64,000 bases of DNA from Microbacterium testaceum StLB037 (GCF_000202635.1 NC_015125.1:186001-250000); one strand, 5' to 3'; positions 17,502 through 27,148 are shown, counted from the first letter of the stretch. Program-made: numbers and translations. The notes: generated by a model from the letters alone, not told the origin.

Positions 17502-18401
17502 ATGAGCGTCGCGCTGGTCCCGTACCCGCTGCCGCCCGGCTGGAACCTCCGCCCGGCGCGGCCGCGGTCGCGGCTCACCACCGGGGTGCTCGTCGTGAGC
17601 TGCATCGTCCTCGCGGCCGCGCTGTGGGGCGCCGTCGTCGCCGGACAGACCATCCTCGCGATGGTCGTCGCGCTGGTGCTCCTCGGGTTCATCGCCGTGG
17701 TCGCGGTCGGGGGCGAGCGCGCGGGCGGAGAGCGCGCGCTGCCCGAGTTCGTCAACGCCCTCGCTCTCACGCGCGCCGAGACGCGGCCCGTCGATTCGTG
17801 GGTGTCGTTCTTCCGACAGCGCGCCCCCACGCTGTGGTCGTGCCTGTGGCTGCTCGGGGGAGGGTCCGCGACGACGGCGGCTTGCGGCATCCTGATCGTC
17901 CGCTGCGTCGTCGAGGGCGGCCAGGCGCTGCTCGGGCTCGTCTTCCTCGTGCCGCTGACGCTGGCCGCGGCGATCGTCGCTCTCGCCGGCGCGAACTCGC
18001 TCGCGGTGCGCGGGCGTGCGCGGTGGTTCGCGCGGCGTCCGCGCGGCCTGGTGGTGGGCCGCTCCGGCGTCACGCTGTACTCGTTCGATCGCGGCGACTA
18101 TGACCGCTCGTGGTCGTGGGACGTGATCGTCGACGTCGTACCGAGCGGGCTCGTCGACGCACGGCGGGGGAACACGGTGCCCGAGCTGAAGCTCCACGTC
18201 GTGGGCACCGACGGGGCGGCGGAGGAACACCATGTCCCCGTCGACTCCCTCGCGTCGCACGCGTGGCTCGTCTACGCGGTGCTCCGGTTCTGGAGAGAGC
18301 ACCCGGAGCTGCGCGACGAGCTCGACACCAGCACGGCGCAAGAGCGCATGGAGTCCTGGATGACGGGGCTGTCGAAGGCCGCCGACGCGCAAGGCGCTTA
18401 G
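17502..18401 (+). CDS. Hypothetical membrane protein with PH-like C-terminal domain
   Basis: 299 residues with paired hydrophobic helices at about 25-70 and 110-165, then a soluble domain (PRGLVVGRSGVTLYSFDRGDYDRSWSWDVIVDVVPSG) ending in a helix FWREHPELRDEL. The tail and overall plan match the protein at 3490-4248, which suggests paralogy. The domain could be a bacterial PH-like fold, common in actinobacterial membrane proteins of unknown role. Its stop overlaps the stop of the convergent AraC-type gene. Confidence 0.75.
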   Translation: MSVALVPYPLPPGWNLRPARPRSRLTTGVLVVSCIVLAAALWGAVVAGQTILAMVVALVLLGFIAVVAVGGERAGGERALPEFVNALALTRAETRPVDSWVSFFRQRAPTLWSCLWLLGGGSATTAACGILIVRCVVEGGQALLGLVFLVPLTLAAAIVALAGANSLAVRGRARWFARRPRGLVVGRSGVTLYSFDRGDYDRSWSWDVIVDVVPSGLVDARRGNTVPELKLHVVGTDGAAEEHHVPVDSLASHAWLVYAVLRFWREHPELRDELDTSTAQERMESWMTGLSKAADAQGA

Positions 18402-19174
18402 GCCGCGCGGATCGCGCCCGGCGTCACACCCCACACGCGGCGGAAGTGTCGCGCGAGGTGCGCCTGGTCGTGGAAGCCGGTGCGCGCCGCGACGTCGGCC
18501 GGACGGCATCCCTCCCCCAACAGACGCCGCGCGGCGTCGACCCGACGGCCCACGAGGTAGCGGTGCGGCGCGATCCCGTACGCACTCGAGAACACGCGGA
18601 CGAGGTGATCGGGGTGCGCACCGAGGAGGGCGGCGGCCTCGGCGATCGTGAACGACTCGGTGTAGCGGTCGTCGAGCATCGCGCGGAGGCGCCGCGCGAG
18701 AGGTGCATCGCGGCGGGCGGGTGCGGTCGAACCCGCGTGCACGAGCACGGCGTCGCGGACGGTCAGCAGCCAGTGCTCCGCGGCCATCTCGTCGCCGGGG
18801 TGGGCGAGCGCCGCGTGCACACGGTGCGCCGCTGTCTGCGCCGGGGCGTTCGTGAGCGTCGGTCGATCCGCGATCCGCGCCGCGATGCCCGGGTCGAGCC
18901 AGTCACCGCGAAGGTAGAGCACACGCTTGCGGTAGCCCGAGCCGTCGACCGCCGGTCGCCCGTCGTGCGCGATCCCGGGCGGCAGAAGCGTCACCGCGGT
19001 CGGCGTCGCCTGGTGCTCGGCGCGGTCGAGGGCGTAGGTCACGGCCCCGCGGTCGACGAGCATCACGGCCCAGTCGTCGTGCGTGTGCGGCGGATAGCTG
19101 TGGGCGAAGCTCGCGTGATAGACCTCGCGCAGCATCGGGACGGCGGGATGCCACGCCCGCACCCGATCATCCAT
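18398..19174 (-). CDS. AraC-family transcriptional regulator
   Basis: 258 residues. The N-terminal cupin-type sensing domain shows HASFAHSYPPHTHDDWAVMLVDRG. The C-terminal double helix-turn-helix runs from FTIAEAAALLGAHPDHLVRVFSSAYG to PADVAARTGFHDQAHLARHFRRVWGVTPG, the standard AraC signature. I chose ATG 19174; longer in-frame sequence upstream overlaps the divergent DUF2000 gene. The divergent arrangement suggests this regulator controls DUF2000 expression. Effector unknown. Confidence 0.9.
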   Translation of the reverse strand: MDDRVRAWHPAVPMLREVYHASFAHSYPPHTHDDWAVMLVDRGAVTYALDRAEHQATPTAVTLLPPGIAHDGRPAVDGSGYRKRVLYLRGDWLDPGIAARIADRPTLTNAPAQTAAHRVHAALAHPGDEMAAEHWLLTVRDAVLVHAGSTAPARRDAPLARRLRAMLDDRYTESFTIAEAAALLGAHPDHLVRVFSSAYGIAPHRYLVGRRVDAARRLLGEGCRPADVAARTGFHDQAHLARHFRRVWGVTPGAIRAA

Positions 19175-19223
19175 GCAAGAAACGTACAAGACACGCCGGA
19201 CACCGGGGGCCGAGGCTGGAGCC

Positions 19224-19658
19224 ATGACCGACGCCTCTCCCGCTCCCCTGTTCGACACGAAGGTGGTTGTGGTCCTCGGCGACGACCTCGCGCCGTGGCA
19301 GGAGCTCAACGTCACCGCCTTCCTCATGACCGGGATCGCCACCAGCGCCCCCGACCTCGTCGGCGAGCCCTACCGCGACGGCGACGGCACGACCTATCTC
19401 CCCATGCTCCGCCAGCCCGTCATGGTGATGACGGCGGATGCCGAGACCCTGGCCCGCGCCCGGGCGAAGGCCGCTGCGCGCGACGATGTCGCCCTCGCCC
19501 TCTACACGCGGGAGCTGTTCACCACCTCGCACGACGCCGCGAACCGCGCCGCCGTCGCCGCGGTGGCCGCCGCGGACCTCGACCTCGTGGGCGTCGCCCT
19601 GCGCGGGCCGCGCAACGCGGTGGACCGGATCACGAAGGGGGCGCGGTTCCACGTGTGA
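19224..19658 (+). CDS. DUF2000 domain protein
   Basis: 144 residues matching the DUF2000 family along its length: KVVVVLGDDLAPWQELNVTAFLMTG at the start, YLPMLRQPVMVM, the YTRELFTTSHDAANR segment and the closing LVGVALRGPRNAVDRITKGARFHV. The structure is known to be peptidyl-tRNA-hydrolase-like but the biochemical role is not established. ATG 19224 follows a GGAG site. It is transcribed divergently from an AraC regulator 49 bases away, which is probably its controller. Confidence 0.85.
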   Translation: MTDASPAPLFDTKVVVVLGDDLAPWQELNVTAFLMTGIATSAPDLVGEPYRDGDGTTYLPMLRQPVMVMTADAETLARARAKAAARDDVALALYTRELFTTSHDAANRAAVAAVAAADLDLVGVALRGPRNAVDRITKGARFHV

Positions 19659-19693
19659 GGCGAGGTCTCGCCCGGCCCCGTCGCGCGCACCCG

Positions 19694-20359
19694 TCACCGC
19701 CCCGGCGCGAGCAACCCGCTCTCGTAGGCCGCGATGACGAGCTGCGCGCGGTCGTGCGCGCCGAGCTTGAGCATCGTGTTCTTCACGTGCGTCTTCGCGG
19801 TGTGCGGGGAGATGTAGAGGTGCGCGGCGATCTCGTCGTTCGAACGTCCGCGCGCGACGTGCAGCAGCACCTCGCGCTCGCGGTCGGTGAGAGCGTCCAG
19901 CGACACGGGGCTCGGCACGTCCGCCGCGCCCGTGGTCCGCACGTACTTCTCGATCAGCGCGCGGGTCGCCGCGGGTGAGAGCAGCGCGCCGCCCTCGTGC
20001 ACCGACAGCACGGCCCGCACGATGTCCTCGGGCTCGGCGCCCTTGCCGATGAAGCCGCTCGCGCCGGCGCGGAGGGCGGCGACGACGTAGTCGTCCTCCT
20101 CGAAGGTGGTGAGGATCAGCACCCGGGTCTCGGTCAGCGCCGGGTCGTCGCAGACGAGCGCGGTCAGCTCGATGCCGTCCCGGCGCGGCATCCGGATGTC
20201 CGACACCACGACGTCGGGGCGGAGCCTCCGCGCGAGGTCGACTCCGGCCTCGCCGTCGGCCGCCTCCCCCACGACCGAGATCCCCTCGGCGGCATCCAGG
20301 AGGTCGCGCACCGCCGTCCGGATGAGCGCCTGATCGTCGACGACGATGACGGTCGTCAC
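19694..20359 (-). CDS. NarL/LuxR-type response regulator
   Basis: 221 residues. The receiver domain has the acidic pocket VDD near the start, the phosphoacceptor Asp in VVVSDIRMP and Lys in FIGKGAEP. The C-terminal LuxR helix-turn-helix is LTDREREVLLHVARGRSNDEIAAHLYISPHTAKTHV. The GTG start overlaps the kinase stop as GTGA, so kinase and regulator are one operon. The divergent neighbour is a MacB-type ABC exporter, which this system likely controls, as in many Gram-positive peptide-resistance modules (inference). Confidence 0.93.
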   Translation of the reverse strand: MTTVIVVDDQALIRTAVRDLLDAAEGISVVGEAADGEAGVDLARRLRPDVVVSDIRMPRRDGIELTALVCDDPALTETRVLILTTFEEDDYVVAALRAGASGFIGKGAEPEDIVRAVLSVHEGGALLSPAATRALIEKYVRTTGAADVPSPVSLDALTDREREVLLHVARGRSNDEIAAHLYISPHTAKTHVKNTMLKLGAHDRAQLVIAAYESGLLAPGR

Positions 20360-21654
20360 GATGCCCGCTCCGGCGAGGGTACGGACGACGGCGCGGTCGG
20401 GGCCGGCGGGGCCGCGGGCATGGCCGGGATCTCGCCGTGCGCGGGCGTGCGCGCGGGCGGGGCCGTGCGCGCGGTCAGCGGAAGCCGCGCCGCGAGACGG
20501 TACCCGCCGGGGGCGAGCCCCGCCTCGAGGGTTCCCCGCACCGCGTCGACGCGCTCGCGCAGTCCCACCAGACCGAAGCCCGAGGGCGGCAGGTCCTCGG
20601 CGGACGCCTCGGGCACCCGCTCGATCGGATTGGTCACGACCACCTCCAGGTCTTCTCCGTCGCGGCGCAGCAGCACGTGCGCGCGCCGGGTGGTGCCGTG
20701 CTTGAGCGCGTTCGTGAGCCCCTCCTGCACGACGCGGTAGGCCACGATGTCGACGCCGAGCGGGATGCCGGCGGCCTCGGCATCCGTCCCGATCTCGTCG
20801 CGCACCACGACGTCCCAGCCGGCGACGCGCACCGACTCGACGATCTCGGGCACCCGCGCGAGCCCCGGCTGGATGCGGACCGGAGCGTCATCGGGCGCGC
20901 GCAGCACGCTCATCATCGTGCCGATCTCGCCGAGCACGTCGCGCGAGGCGGTGCGGATGGTCGCGAGGGCGTCGCGCGCCCGGTCGGGACGGGCTTCGAG
21001 CATCGAGGTCGCGACCCCGGCGTTCAAGCTGATCACCGAGATGCGGTGGGCGACGGCGTCGTGCAGGTCGCGCGCGATGCGCAGGCGCTCCTCGGTGACG
21101 CGTCGGCTCGCCTCGGACTCGCGCGTCTCCTCGGCGCGGCGTGCCCGCTCCACCACGGCTTCGACGTACGCGCGACGCGAGCGTGCCGCATCGCCCAGCG
21201 CCCCCGCGAGAGCGAGAGAGAGCGCGACCTGGAGGACGCGGGTGTCCATGCCCGTCACGAGAGAGACGATCACGCCCGTCGTCAGGATCACGAGCACGGC
21301 GGCGGTCGTCGCGATGATCGAGGAGCGACGCGGGGTACGGTGCGCGACGCCGTACGTCGCGACGACCATGGCCACCGCCCCACCCGGGGAGAGCGTCCCG
21401 AGCGTCAGCGCCATCGCCCAGGCGGCGACGCAGACGGCAAGCACCGTCCGCGGTAGGCGTCGCCGCAGGGGCAGGGCGAGCGCGGGCAGCAGCACGAGGA
21501 CGAACGCGAGCGGGCTCGAGGGCCGCATCTCGGCGAAGGGAATCGGCGCGAACGCGGGCCCGGCGACGAGCACCACGACGAAGACGTCGATCAGCCACGG
21601 GCGGCCGGCCCACGGCCAGCGCGGCACCGCATCGCTCGTCTCGTCGGGCCTCAC
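20356..21654 (-). CDS. Sensor histidine kinase (HisKA_3 type)
   Basis: About 432 residues. Five to six N-terminal membrane helices make up the sensor, followed by a dimerisation/phosphoacceptor helix with RIARDLHDAVAHRISVISLNAG and a HATPase domain (VVQEGLTNALKHG and PSGFGLVGLRERV). The N-box and G-box are intact. A proline/alanine-rich tail follows. The start is uncertain: GTG 21654 lies just behind a GGAGG, and ATG 21690 is an in-frame alternative. It forms an operon with the response regulator downstream and faces the ABC exporter operon. Confidence 0.9.
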   Translation of the reverse strand: MRPDETSDAVPRWPWAGRPWLIDVFVVVLVAGPAFAPIPFAEMRPSSPLAFVLVLLPALALPLRRRLPRTVLAVCVAAWAMALTLGTLSPGGAVAMVVATYGVAHRTPRRSSIIATTAAVLVILTTGVIVSLVTGMDTRVLQVALSLALAGALGDAARSRRAYVEAVVERARRAEETRESEASRRVTEERLRIARDLHDAVAHRISVISLNAGVATSMLEARPDRARDALATIRTASRDVLGEIGTMMSVLRAPDDAPVRIQPGLARVPEIVESVRVAGWDVVVRDEIGTDAEAAGIPLGVDIVAYRVVQEGLTNALKHGTTRRAHVLLRRDGEDLEVVVTNPIERVPEASAEDLPPSGFGLVGLRERVDAVRGTLEAGLAPGGYRLAARLPLTARTAPPARTPAHGEIPAMPAAPPAPTAPSSVPSPERAS

Positions 21655-21786
21655 CCCTCCAGTCTCGCGCGTCCGACCGCCCCCGGCCATCGCCCGCCGG
21701 GGGCATCCGCGAATCCCCCACCCGGGGTAGACGGGTGCCCCGCCCGCGGGACGCGCGGCGCCCCGCCGTCGAGCGAGGGTGAGGGC

Positions 21787-22494
21787 ATGGCATCCGACCC
21801 TCCTCCCCCGCTCCTCTCCGTCACCGATCTGCACAAGTCGTACGGACGCGGCTCCGCGCGCTTCGACGCCCTCCGCGGCGTCGACCTCGACATCCATCGC
21901 GGCGAGAGCATCGCGATCATCGGCAAGAGCGGATCGGGCAAGTCGACGCTCATGCACCTGCTCGCCCTCATGGACGCCCCGACGCAGGGCACCGTTCGCC
22001 TGGACGGAGTGGATGCCACGACCCTGCGCGGCCGTCGCCTCAACCGCACGCGCAACCAGACATTCGGGTTCGTGTTCCAGCAGTTCTTCCTCACGCCCAG
22101 CGCGTCGGTGTTCGACAACGTCGTGCTGCCGCTGAAGATCGCGGGCGTGGGCCGCGCCGAGCGCGCCCGGCGCGGGAAGGCGGCGCTCGCCGAGCTCGAC
22201 ATGGCCGACAAGGCGCGCAACAAGGCCACCGCGCTCTCGGGTGGACAGAAGCAGCGCGCGGTGATCGCACGGGCCCTGGTGAACGATCCGCAGGTGATCT
22301 TCGCCGACGAACCCACGGGCAACCTCGACACGGCCACCGGCGCCGTCGTCGAGGACATCCTCTTCCGCCTGAACCGCGAGCACGGCATCACCCTCATCGT
22401 CGTCACCCACGACGAAGACCTCGCCGCGCGCTGCGATCGGCGCGTGCAGATCCGCGACGGCCTGATCGTCGCCGACGAACGGAGCGCCGCATGA
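21787..22494 (+). CDS. ABC transporter ATP-binding protein (MacB/LolD type)
   Basis: 235-residue ATPase with Walker A GKSGSGKST, Q-loop FGFVFQQFF, the signature LSGGQKQRA, Walker B VIFADEPTGNLD and the H-loop VVTHDEDLA. The ADEPTGNLD form is typical of the MacB/LolD/FtsE branch that powers extrusion rather than import. The stop overlaps the start of the permease gene (ATGA). Divergent from a two-component system that probably induces it. Cargo could be an antimicrobial peptide or lipoprotein; not determinable here. Confidence 0.94.
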   Translation: MASDPPPPLLSVTDLHKSYGRGSARFDALRGVDLDIHRGESIAIIGKSGSGKSTLMHLLALMDAPTQGTVRLDGVDATTLRGRRLNRTRNQTFGFVFQQFFLTPSASVFDNVVLPLKIAGVGRAERARRGKAALAELDMADKARNKATALSGGQKQRAVIARALVNDPQVIFADEPTGNLDTATGAVVEDILFRLNREHGITLIVVTHDEDLAARCDRRVQIRDGLIVADERSAA

Positions 22495-23789
22495 GAACCG
22501 TCGACCTCGTCTCCACCGCCGTCGCGAACACCTTCCGCTCGAAGACCCGCACGATCCTCACCGTGCTCGCGATCTTCGTCGGAGCCTTCACCCTCACGAT
22601 CACGAACGGCCTCGGCACCGGCATCAACGCGTTCATCGACAGCACCGTGTCGTCGATGGGCGCGTCGGACGTGCTGACGGTGACGAAGACCACCGCCGCC
22701 ACCTCGACCGGGCCGCAGAAGTACGATCCGGATGCCGTGGCCTCCGCGCAGCAGACCGGGGGCCGCCCCGGGGGCGCGGGGGAAGTGACCGCGCTCACCG
22801 ACCAGGACATCGCCGACATCTCCGCGATCGCGGGGGTGGAGAAGGTCGTTCCCGTGACCTCGGTGTCGATCGACTACGTCGAGGCCGCGGGCGGAGACCC
22901 GTACGTGGCCCAGGTGGGCAGCCTCGTCGCCGGGCAGACCCCCCAGATCGCCGACGGGGCGGCGCCCGACGACGGCTCCGACGCGCTGCAGGTGGCGCTC
23001 CCCTCGGCGCTGGTGACCCCGCTCGGCTTCGCCGACGCGGCGGACGCCGTGGGCGCGACCGTGACGATCGCGGTGACCGACCCGGTTCGCACGCAGCACC
23101 TCGTCGAGGCGACGGTCAGCGGAGTGACGGAGGACGCCTTCGGCGGAACGACCTCGCTCACGACGAACTCCGCGCTCGAGAAGACCCTGTTCACGCTGCA
23201 GAACACCGGAGTGCCCGCCGATCAGCTCGACCGGTACGCGTCGGCGAGCGCGACGGTGTCGTCGTCGGCCACGCCCGCGGAGATCGACCAGGTGAAGGCG
23301 GCGCTGACCGACGCGGGATACACGGGGACGACGGTCGAGGATCAGCTCGGTACGTTCGAGTCGGTGATCAACGGCATCGTGCTGGTGCTGAACGCGTTCG
23401 CGATCATCGCGCTGCTGGCGGCGAGCTTCGGCATCGTGAACACCCTGCTCATGTCCGTGCAGGAGCGCACCCGCGAGATCGGCCTGATGAAGGCGATGGG
23501 CATGGGAAGCGGGCGTGTCTTCTCGCTGTTCAGCCTCGAGGCGATCTTCATCGGATTCCTCGGCAGCGCTCTCGGTGCGGTCATCGCGATCGGTGTCGGC
23601 ACGGCGGTGAGCGCCCAGCTCGCGGCGAGCCTGTTCAGCGACCTGCCCGGACTCCAGCTGATCGCGTTCGACCCGGTGTCGATCCTGGTGACGACCCTCG
23701 CGGTGATGGGGATCGCGTTCCTCGCGGGGACGCTCCCGGCGGCACGGGCGGCGCGGGCCGACCCGGTGGAGTCGCTCCGCTACGAGTGA
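22491..23789 (+). CDS. MacB/FtsX-type ABC transporter permease
   Basis: 432 residues with one N-terminal helix after a basic leader, a large extracytoplasmic MacB-like domain (about 50-285) and three C-terminal helices. These include the family motif NTLLMSVQERTREIGLMKAMGMGSGRVFSLF. It ends PAARAARADPVESLRYE, the usual coupling tail. Together with the ATPase it forms a mechanotransmission-type exporter. Neighbouring sensor kinase and regulator point to stress-induced export. Confidence 0.93.
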   Translation: MRTVDLVSTAVANTFRSKTRTILTVLAIFVGAFTLTITNGLGTGINAFIDSTVSSMGASDVLTVTKTTAATSTGPQKYDPDAVASAQQTGGRPGGAGEVTALTDQDIADISAIAGVEKVVPVTSVSIDYVEAAGGDPYVAQVGSLVAGQTPQIADGAAPDDGSDALQVALPSALVTPLGFADAADAVGATVTIAVTDPVRTQHLVEATVSGVTEDAFGGTTSLTTNSALEKTLFTLQNTGVPADQLDRYASASATVSSSATPAEIDQVKAALTDAGYTGTTVEDQLGTFESVINGIVLVLNAFAIIALLAASFGIVNTLLMSVQERTREIGLMKAMGMGSGRVFSLFSLEAIFIGFLGSALGAVIAIGVGTAVSAQLAASLFSDLPGLQLIAFDPVSILVTTLAVMGIAFLAGTLPAARAARADPVESLRYE

Positions 23790-23859
23790 GGGCCGGGCGG
23801 GCGGTGGACTTCGGGGTCTGCCGTCCCGCCCGTCACGGGCCGTCGGGTCATGGCATCCC

Positions 23860-24213
23860 TCACGAGATCTCCCCCGCCGTCGTCTGCCCCGGAGCGAACA
23901 TGATGATCGCCGCACCCACGAGCGCGATCGCCGAGCCGACATAGTCCCAGGTCGTGGGGCGGAACCCGTCGACGACGATCCCCCACGCGAGCGACCCGGC
24001 GATGAACACTCCCCCATAGGCGGCGAGCACCCGCCCGAAGTTCGCCTCCGGCTGCAGGGCCGCGAAGAACCCGTACGCCCCGAGCGCGACGATGCCGAGC
24101 AGCGCGAACCACCACCCGCGGTTCTCGCGCACGGCCTGCCAGATGAGCCACGCCCCGCCGATCTCGGCCAGGGCGGCGACGATGAAGAGGACGACGATCC
24201 GGGCGGTGGTCAT
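23860..24213 (-). CDS. YnfA/UPF0060 family small membrane protein
   Basis: 117 residues and four membrane helices. It matches the YnfA family through [15 protein letters not shown], the [44 protein letters not shown] signature and total length. Some family members behave as small multidrug-resistance-like efflux proteins, but this is not established generally. It is followed closely by a Pr6Pr membrane-protein gene on the same strand upstream. Confidence 0.92.
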   Translation of the reverse strand: MTTARIVVLFIVAALAEIGGAWLIWQAVRENRGWWFALLGIVALGAYGFFAALQPEANFGRVLAAYGGVFIAGSLAWGIVVDGFRPTTWDYVGSAIALVGAAIIMFAPGQTTAGEIS

Positions 24214-24220
24214 TCCGCCA

Positions 24221-24913
24221 TTATCCGGGTGAGCGCAGCCGGAACGGCTTCGCCCGGTCGCCGAGGATGTACCCGCCGCCGATGACCACCAGCAGCACGA
24301 AGACGAACGCGATCGAGCCCACCACCTCGGTCATCGGCACCTCGGTGACGTCGAGGAACGGGTAGGGGTAGTCGCTCGGCTTCGGGGTGAACCCGGTGAA
24401 CTGGGGGTGGAAGTACGCCCCGCGCACCATCGTGTACACGAGCCACAGCACCGGCCACGCCAGGAAGGCGTAGTCGCGCCACACGAATCGCTGCTTCGGC
24501 TCGATGACGAGGAATCCGACCAGCGACAGGAACGGCGAGGCGTGGTGGAACATCTGGTTGTACACCGACGCGAGTCCCGTGAGGTGGATGGACCGCGCGA
24601 GGAAGAGGACGTAGACGATCCCCGTCACCGTGATCCCGACGAGCGCCGCGAGGCGCAGAATCCGCCACCACGCGCCGGTCAGCTCCGCGGGACGCCACGC
24701 GATCAGGGCCGAGGAGACCAGCACGAGCACGTTCGACTGGATCGTGAAGAAGCTGAACGTGTTCGCGAGGCTGCGGCCCTCCGACGCGGTGAGGATGCAC
24801 TGCCCGATGAGGGCCGCCAGCAACGCCGCCGCGAGGAGCCCGTAGTACCCCCGCACCACGCTCCGGCGACGGGCGCTCAGCCTCGGCCACCGCTCGTCTG
24901 CCGTCGTCGCCAT
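24221..24913 (-). CDS. Pr6Pr family membrane protein
   Basis: 230 residues with six predicted membrane helices. Family hallmarks are [23 protein letters not shown] in helix 2, the conserved [16 protein letters not shown] histidine/proline motif, and [21 protein letters not shown] near the end. Related eukaryotic FAR-17a/AIG1 proteins are hydrolases of fatty-acid esters, but the bacterial function is unproven. ATG 24913 begins a plausible cytosolic N-terminus; upstream in-frame sequence belongs to the neighbouring gene's antisense. Confidence 0.85.
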   Translation of the reverse strand: MATTADERWPRLSARRRSVVRGYYGLLAAALLAALIGQCILTASEGRSLANTFSFFTIQSNVLVLVSSALIAWRPAELTGAWWRILRLAALVGITVTGIVYVLFLARSIHLTGLASVYNQMFHHASPFLSLVGFLVIEPKQRFVWRDYAFLAWPVLWLVYTMVRGAYFHPQFTGFTPKPSDYPYPFLDVTEVPMTEVVGSIAFVFVLLVVIGGGYILGDRAKPFRLRSPG

Positions 24914-24945
24914 CGGCCCAGCATAGAAGCGACCCGCGCGCGGCG

Positions 24946-25923
24946 TCACGCCCGCTCGAACGCCCGTTCGCCCGCCCGCGCGCGCCGCCCCGCGACCGCC
25001 CTGAGCCCCGCCGCCTCGAGCGCGTGCTGCAACCGCCGCGGAAGCTCGGGGACCGTCGCCGCGGCCCCCTTCGGCCGACGCGCCATGCCCACCAGCAGCA
25101 CGAGCCCCGGCCCCTCGACCGGGCGCACGACGACCCGCGTGGGCGGGTTGCGCGACGACACGAACAGGGTCCGGATGCCATCGGTCCCGGCATCCATCAG
25201 CGTGTCGCCGCCGATGGTCCGCACACGCACGCGCTCGGCGCTGAGGCACAGATCCACCGCGGTCGTGCGCGCCCGCGCGAGAGCGCGGACGACGAGGTAC
25301 ACCGGAAAACCGACCGTCCAACCGAGCACGAGAAGCATGGCCATCGGCCCGAGCCGCTGGGCGAGGTCGGTGAAGACCACGACGAAGGTCCCCATCGCGC
25401 CGGCCGCCAGCACGCCGAGCACCGCGCCGATCGCGAGATACGACGAGCGTCGGAGCGGCACCACGGGGAGCCGGAGCGTCCACTCACTGCCGGACCGTTC
25501 CCACGCGGGCTCGACGAGCTCGGCGGCGCGCCGCTCGGAGCCCGCCTGCACCGCACCGGTCACCCGACCGATCAGCGAGAGCCAGATCCAGCCCGAGAAC
25601 GTGAGCGCGGCGAACGAGAGGGCCGAGCGCACCGTCGGCGGCACGGGCCACTCCCCCGGTTGAGCGACGGCGAACAACGCCAGTCCCGCGACGGCCGCCA
25701 GCGTGACGTGCGCCGCCACCGAGACGCCACGGGGCCGCAGCAGAGCGAGGCCGTGCAGCACCGTCTGGGCGAAAGCCCATCCGGCGACGAGTGAGAGCAG
25801 GAAGCCCCAGAACTCCTGCGCGACGCCGAACAGCAGCAGCGCGCCCGCGAAGCTCACGATCGCCCAGGGCAACGGATGCCACAGCACCCGTCGCGCGAGG
25901 GGTCCGGCCGGGGTGCGGGTCAC
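24946..25923 (-). CDS. Hypothetical multi-pass membrane protein
   Basis: 325 residues with four N-terminal helices in two pairs, a soluble middle, two more helices at about 150-205, and a basic C-terminal domain (DLCLSAERVRVRTIGGDTLMDAG and the tail AGERAFERA). The helix-pair/soluble layout resembles the PH-like membrane proteins elsewhere in the window but sequence identity is not obvious. No family recognised. Alone on this strand between Pr6Pr and a palindromic repeat. Confidence 0.7.
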   Translation of the reverse strand: MTRTPAGPLARRVLWHPLPWAIVSFAGALLLFGVAQEFWGFLLSLVAGWAFAQTVLHGLALLRPRGVSVAAHVTLAAVAGLALFAVAQPGEWPVPPTVRSALSFAALTFSGWIWLSLIGRVTGAVQAGSERRAAELVEPAWERSGSEWTLRLPVVPLRRSSYLAIGAVLGVLAAGAMGTFVVVFTDLAQRLGPMAMLLVLGWTVGFPVYLVVRALARARTTAVDLCLSAERVRVRTIGGDTLMDAGTDGIRTLFVSSRNPPTRVVVRPVEGPGLVLLVGMARRPKGAAATVPELPRRLQHALEAAGLRAVAGRRARAGERAFERA

Positions 25924-25982
25924 GGGGGGTCCTCTCGATGGGCGACCTCACGATTCTAGGAAGCCGCGCGCCGCGCGCTCGC

Positions 25983-26041
25983 ACGAGAACAGGGCGGGCA
26001 CCCAGAACAGGGCAATCCGCCGCTCTGTGGCCTGTTCTCGT
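25983..26041. repeat. 59-bp palindromic intergenic element, copy 2
   Basis: Ends ACGAGAACAGG (25983-25993) and CCTGTTCTCGT (26031-26041) are identical to copy 1 at 15583-15641, and the length is the same. It lies upstream of the metallopeptidase gene and of the divergent membrane-protein gene, so it could also carry regulatory function. Confidence 0.8.
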
Positions 26042-26122
26042 TCCATCCCCTGCACTCGTGACGTACCCACCCGCGCGCGCAACCCACCCCGCGTGAGGGC
26101 GCCGCTCTGTCAGGCTCGACCG

Positions 26123-27148
26123 ATGAAGTCCTTCCGCTGCCGCGTGTGCAGGAACGCGCTCACGTTCGAGAACTCGGTCTGCGTCTCGTGCCACACCCCT
26201 CTCGGCTTCTCGCGCGACGAGGCCGAGATCGTCCCGGTCGACGAGAACGGCCGGTACGTCGACGCGGAGGAACGAACCTGGCACGTCTGCCGCAACCTGA
26301 ACCTGTCCGGTTGCACGTGGCTCGCGCCGGTGGAAGGAGGGCAGTGCTCCGCCTGCGACCTGACGCGCGTGCGCCCGAACGACGCCGACGCGAAGGGCCT
26401 CTCGCAGTACCCCGTCGCCGAACGCGCGAAGCGCTGGCTACTCGTCGACCTCGACCGTCTCGGGTTTCCCGTCGTGGGCAAGGCCGAAGACCCCGAGCGC
26501 GGCCTGTGCTTCGACCTGCTGTCGAGCGTCGCCGAGGATGTCACGATCGGCCACGCCGACGGGGTGATCACGATCGACCTCGCCGAGAGCGACGACGCCT
26601 ACCGCGTCCGGGTACAGGAGCAACTGGGCGAGCCGTACCGCACGATGCTCGGACACTTCCGCCACGAGAGCGGGCACTATTTCGAGTGGATCCTCGTCGA
26701 AGGAACCGACCGCCTCGCCGAGGCACGCGCGCTCTTCGGCGACGAGACCGCCGACTACCAGGCCGAGATCGACCGCCACTACTCCGAGGGGCCGCCCGCC
26801 GACTGGCCGGAGCGCTTCATCTCGACGTACGCGACCATGCATCCCTACGAGGACTTCGCCGAGACCTGGGCGCACTACCTTCACATCACCGACACCGTTG
26901 AGACGGCCACCGTCTACGGCCTCTCGCGCGTCGACGACGCGCCGGCATCCGCCCGCTTCCGTGAGTTCGTGACCGAGGTCTGGATGCCGCTGGCGAACGC
27001 GCTCAACATGGTCAACCGGTCGATGGGCAAGGACGACCTCTACCCCTTCCTCCTCCCGGATCCGGTGCTCGACAAGCTCGACTTCGTGGCGTCCCTCCGG
27101 GAGAGCGGGAGCGGCGAACCACTCCGCGGCGACGGCGAGACCCCGTAA
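26123..27148 (+). CDS. Putative zinc-binding metallopeptidase with N-terminal zinc ribbons
   Basis: 341 residues. The N-terminus holds two cysteine pairs (CRVCRNALTFENSVCVSC) and a further CTW..CSAC cluster, a rubredoxin-like or zinc-ribbon region. The body shows the HFRHESGHYFEW zinc motif (HExxH-type, HESGH) and the conserved YEDFAETWAHYLHI helix, which match the Peptidase_Mx family of putative metallopeptidases. ATG 26123 starts directly with the ribbon. Cytosolic by lack of signal. Substrate unknown; monocistronic. Confidence 0.85.
   Translation: MKSFRCRVCRNALTFENSVCVSCHTPLGFSRDEAEIVPVDENGRYVDAEERTWHVCRNLNLSGCTWLAPVEGGQCSACDLTRVRPNDADAKGLSQYPVAERAKRWLLVDLDRLGFPVVGKAEDPERGLCFDLLSSVAEDVTIGHADGVITIDLAESDDAYRVRVQEQLGEPYRTMLGHFRHESGHYFEWILVEGTDRLAEARALFGDETADYQAEIDRHYSEGPPADWPERFISTYATMHPYEDFAETWAHYLHITDTVETATVYGLSRVDDAPASARFREFVTEVWMPLANALNMVNRSMGKDDLYPFLLPDPVLDKLDFVASLRESGSGEPLRGDGETP

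Noticed and set aside
15332..18103. 923-residue plus-strand frame
   Set aside because: It runs antisense through pyruvate oxidase, whose motifs are intact on the other strand.
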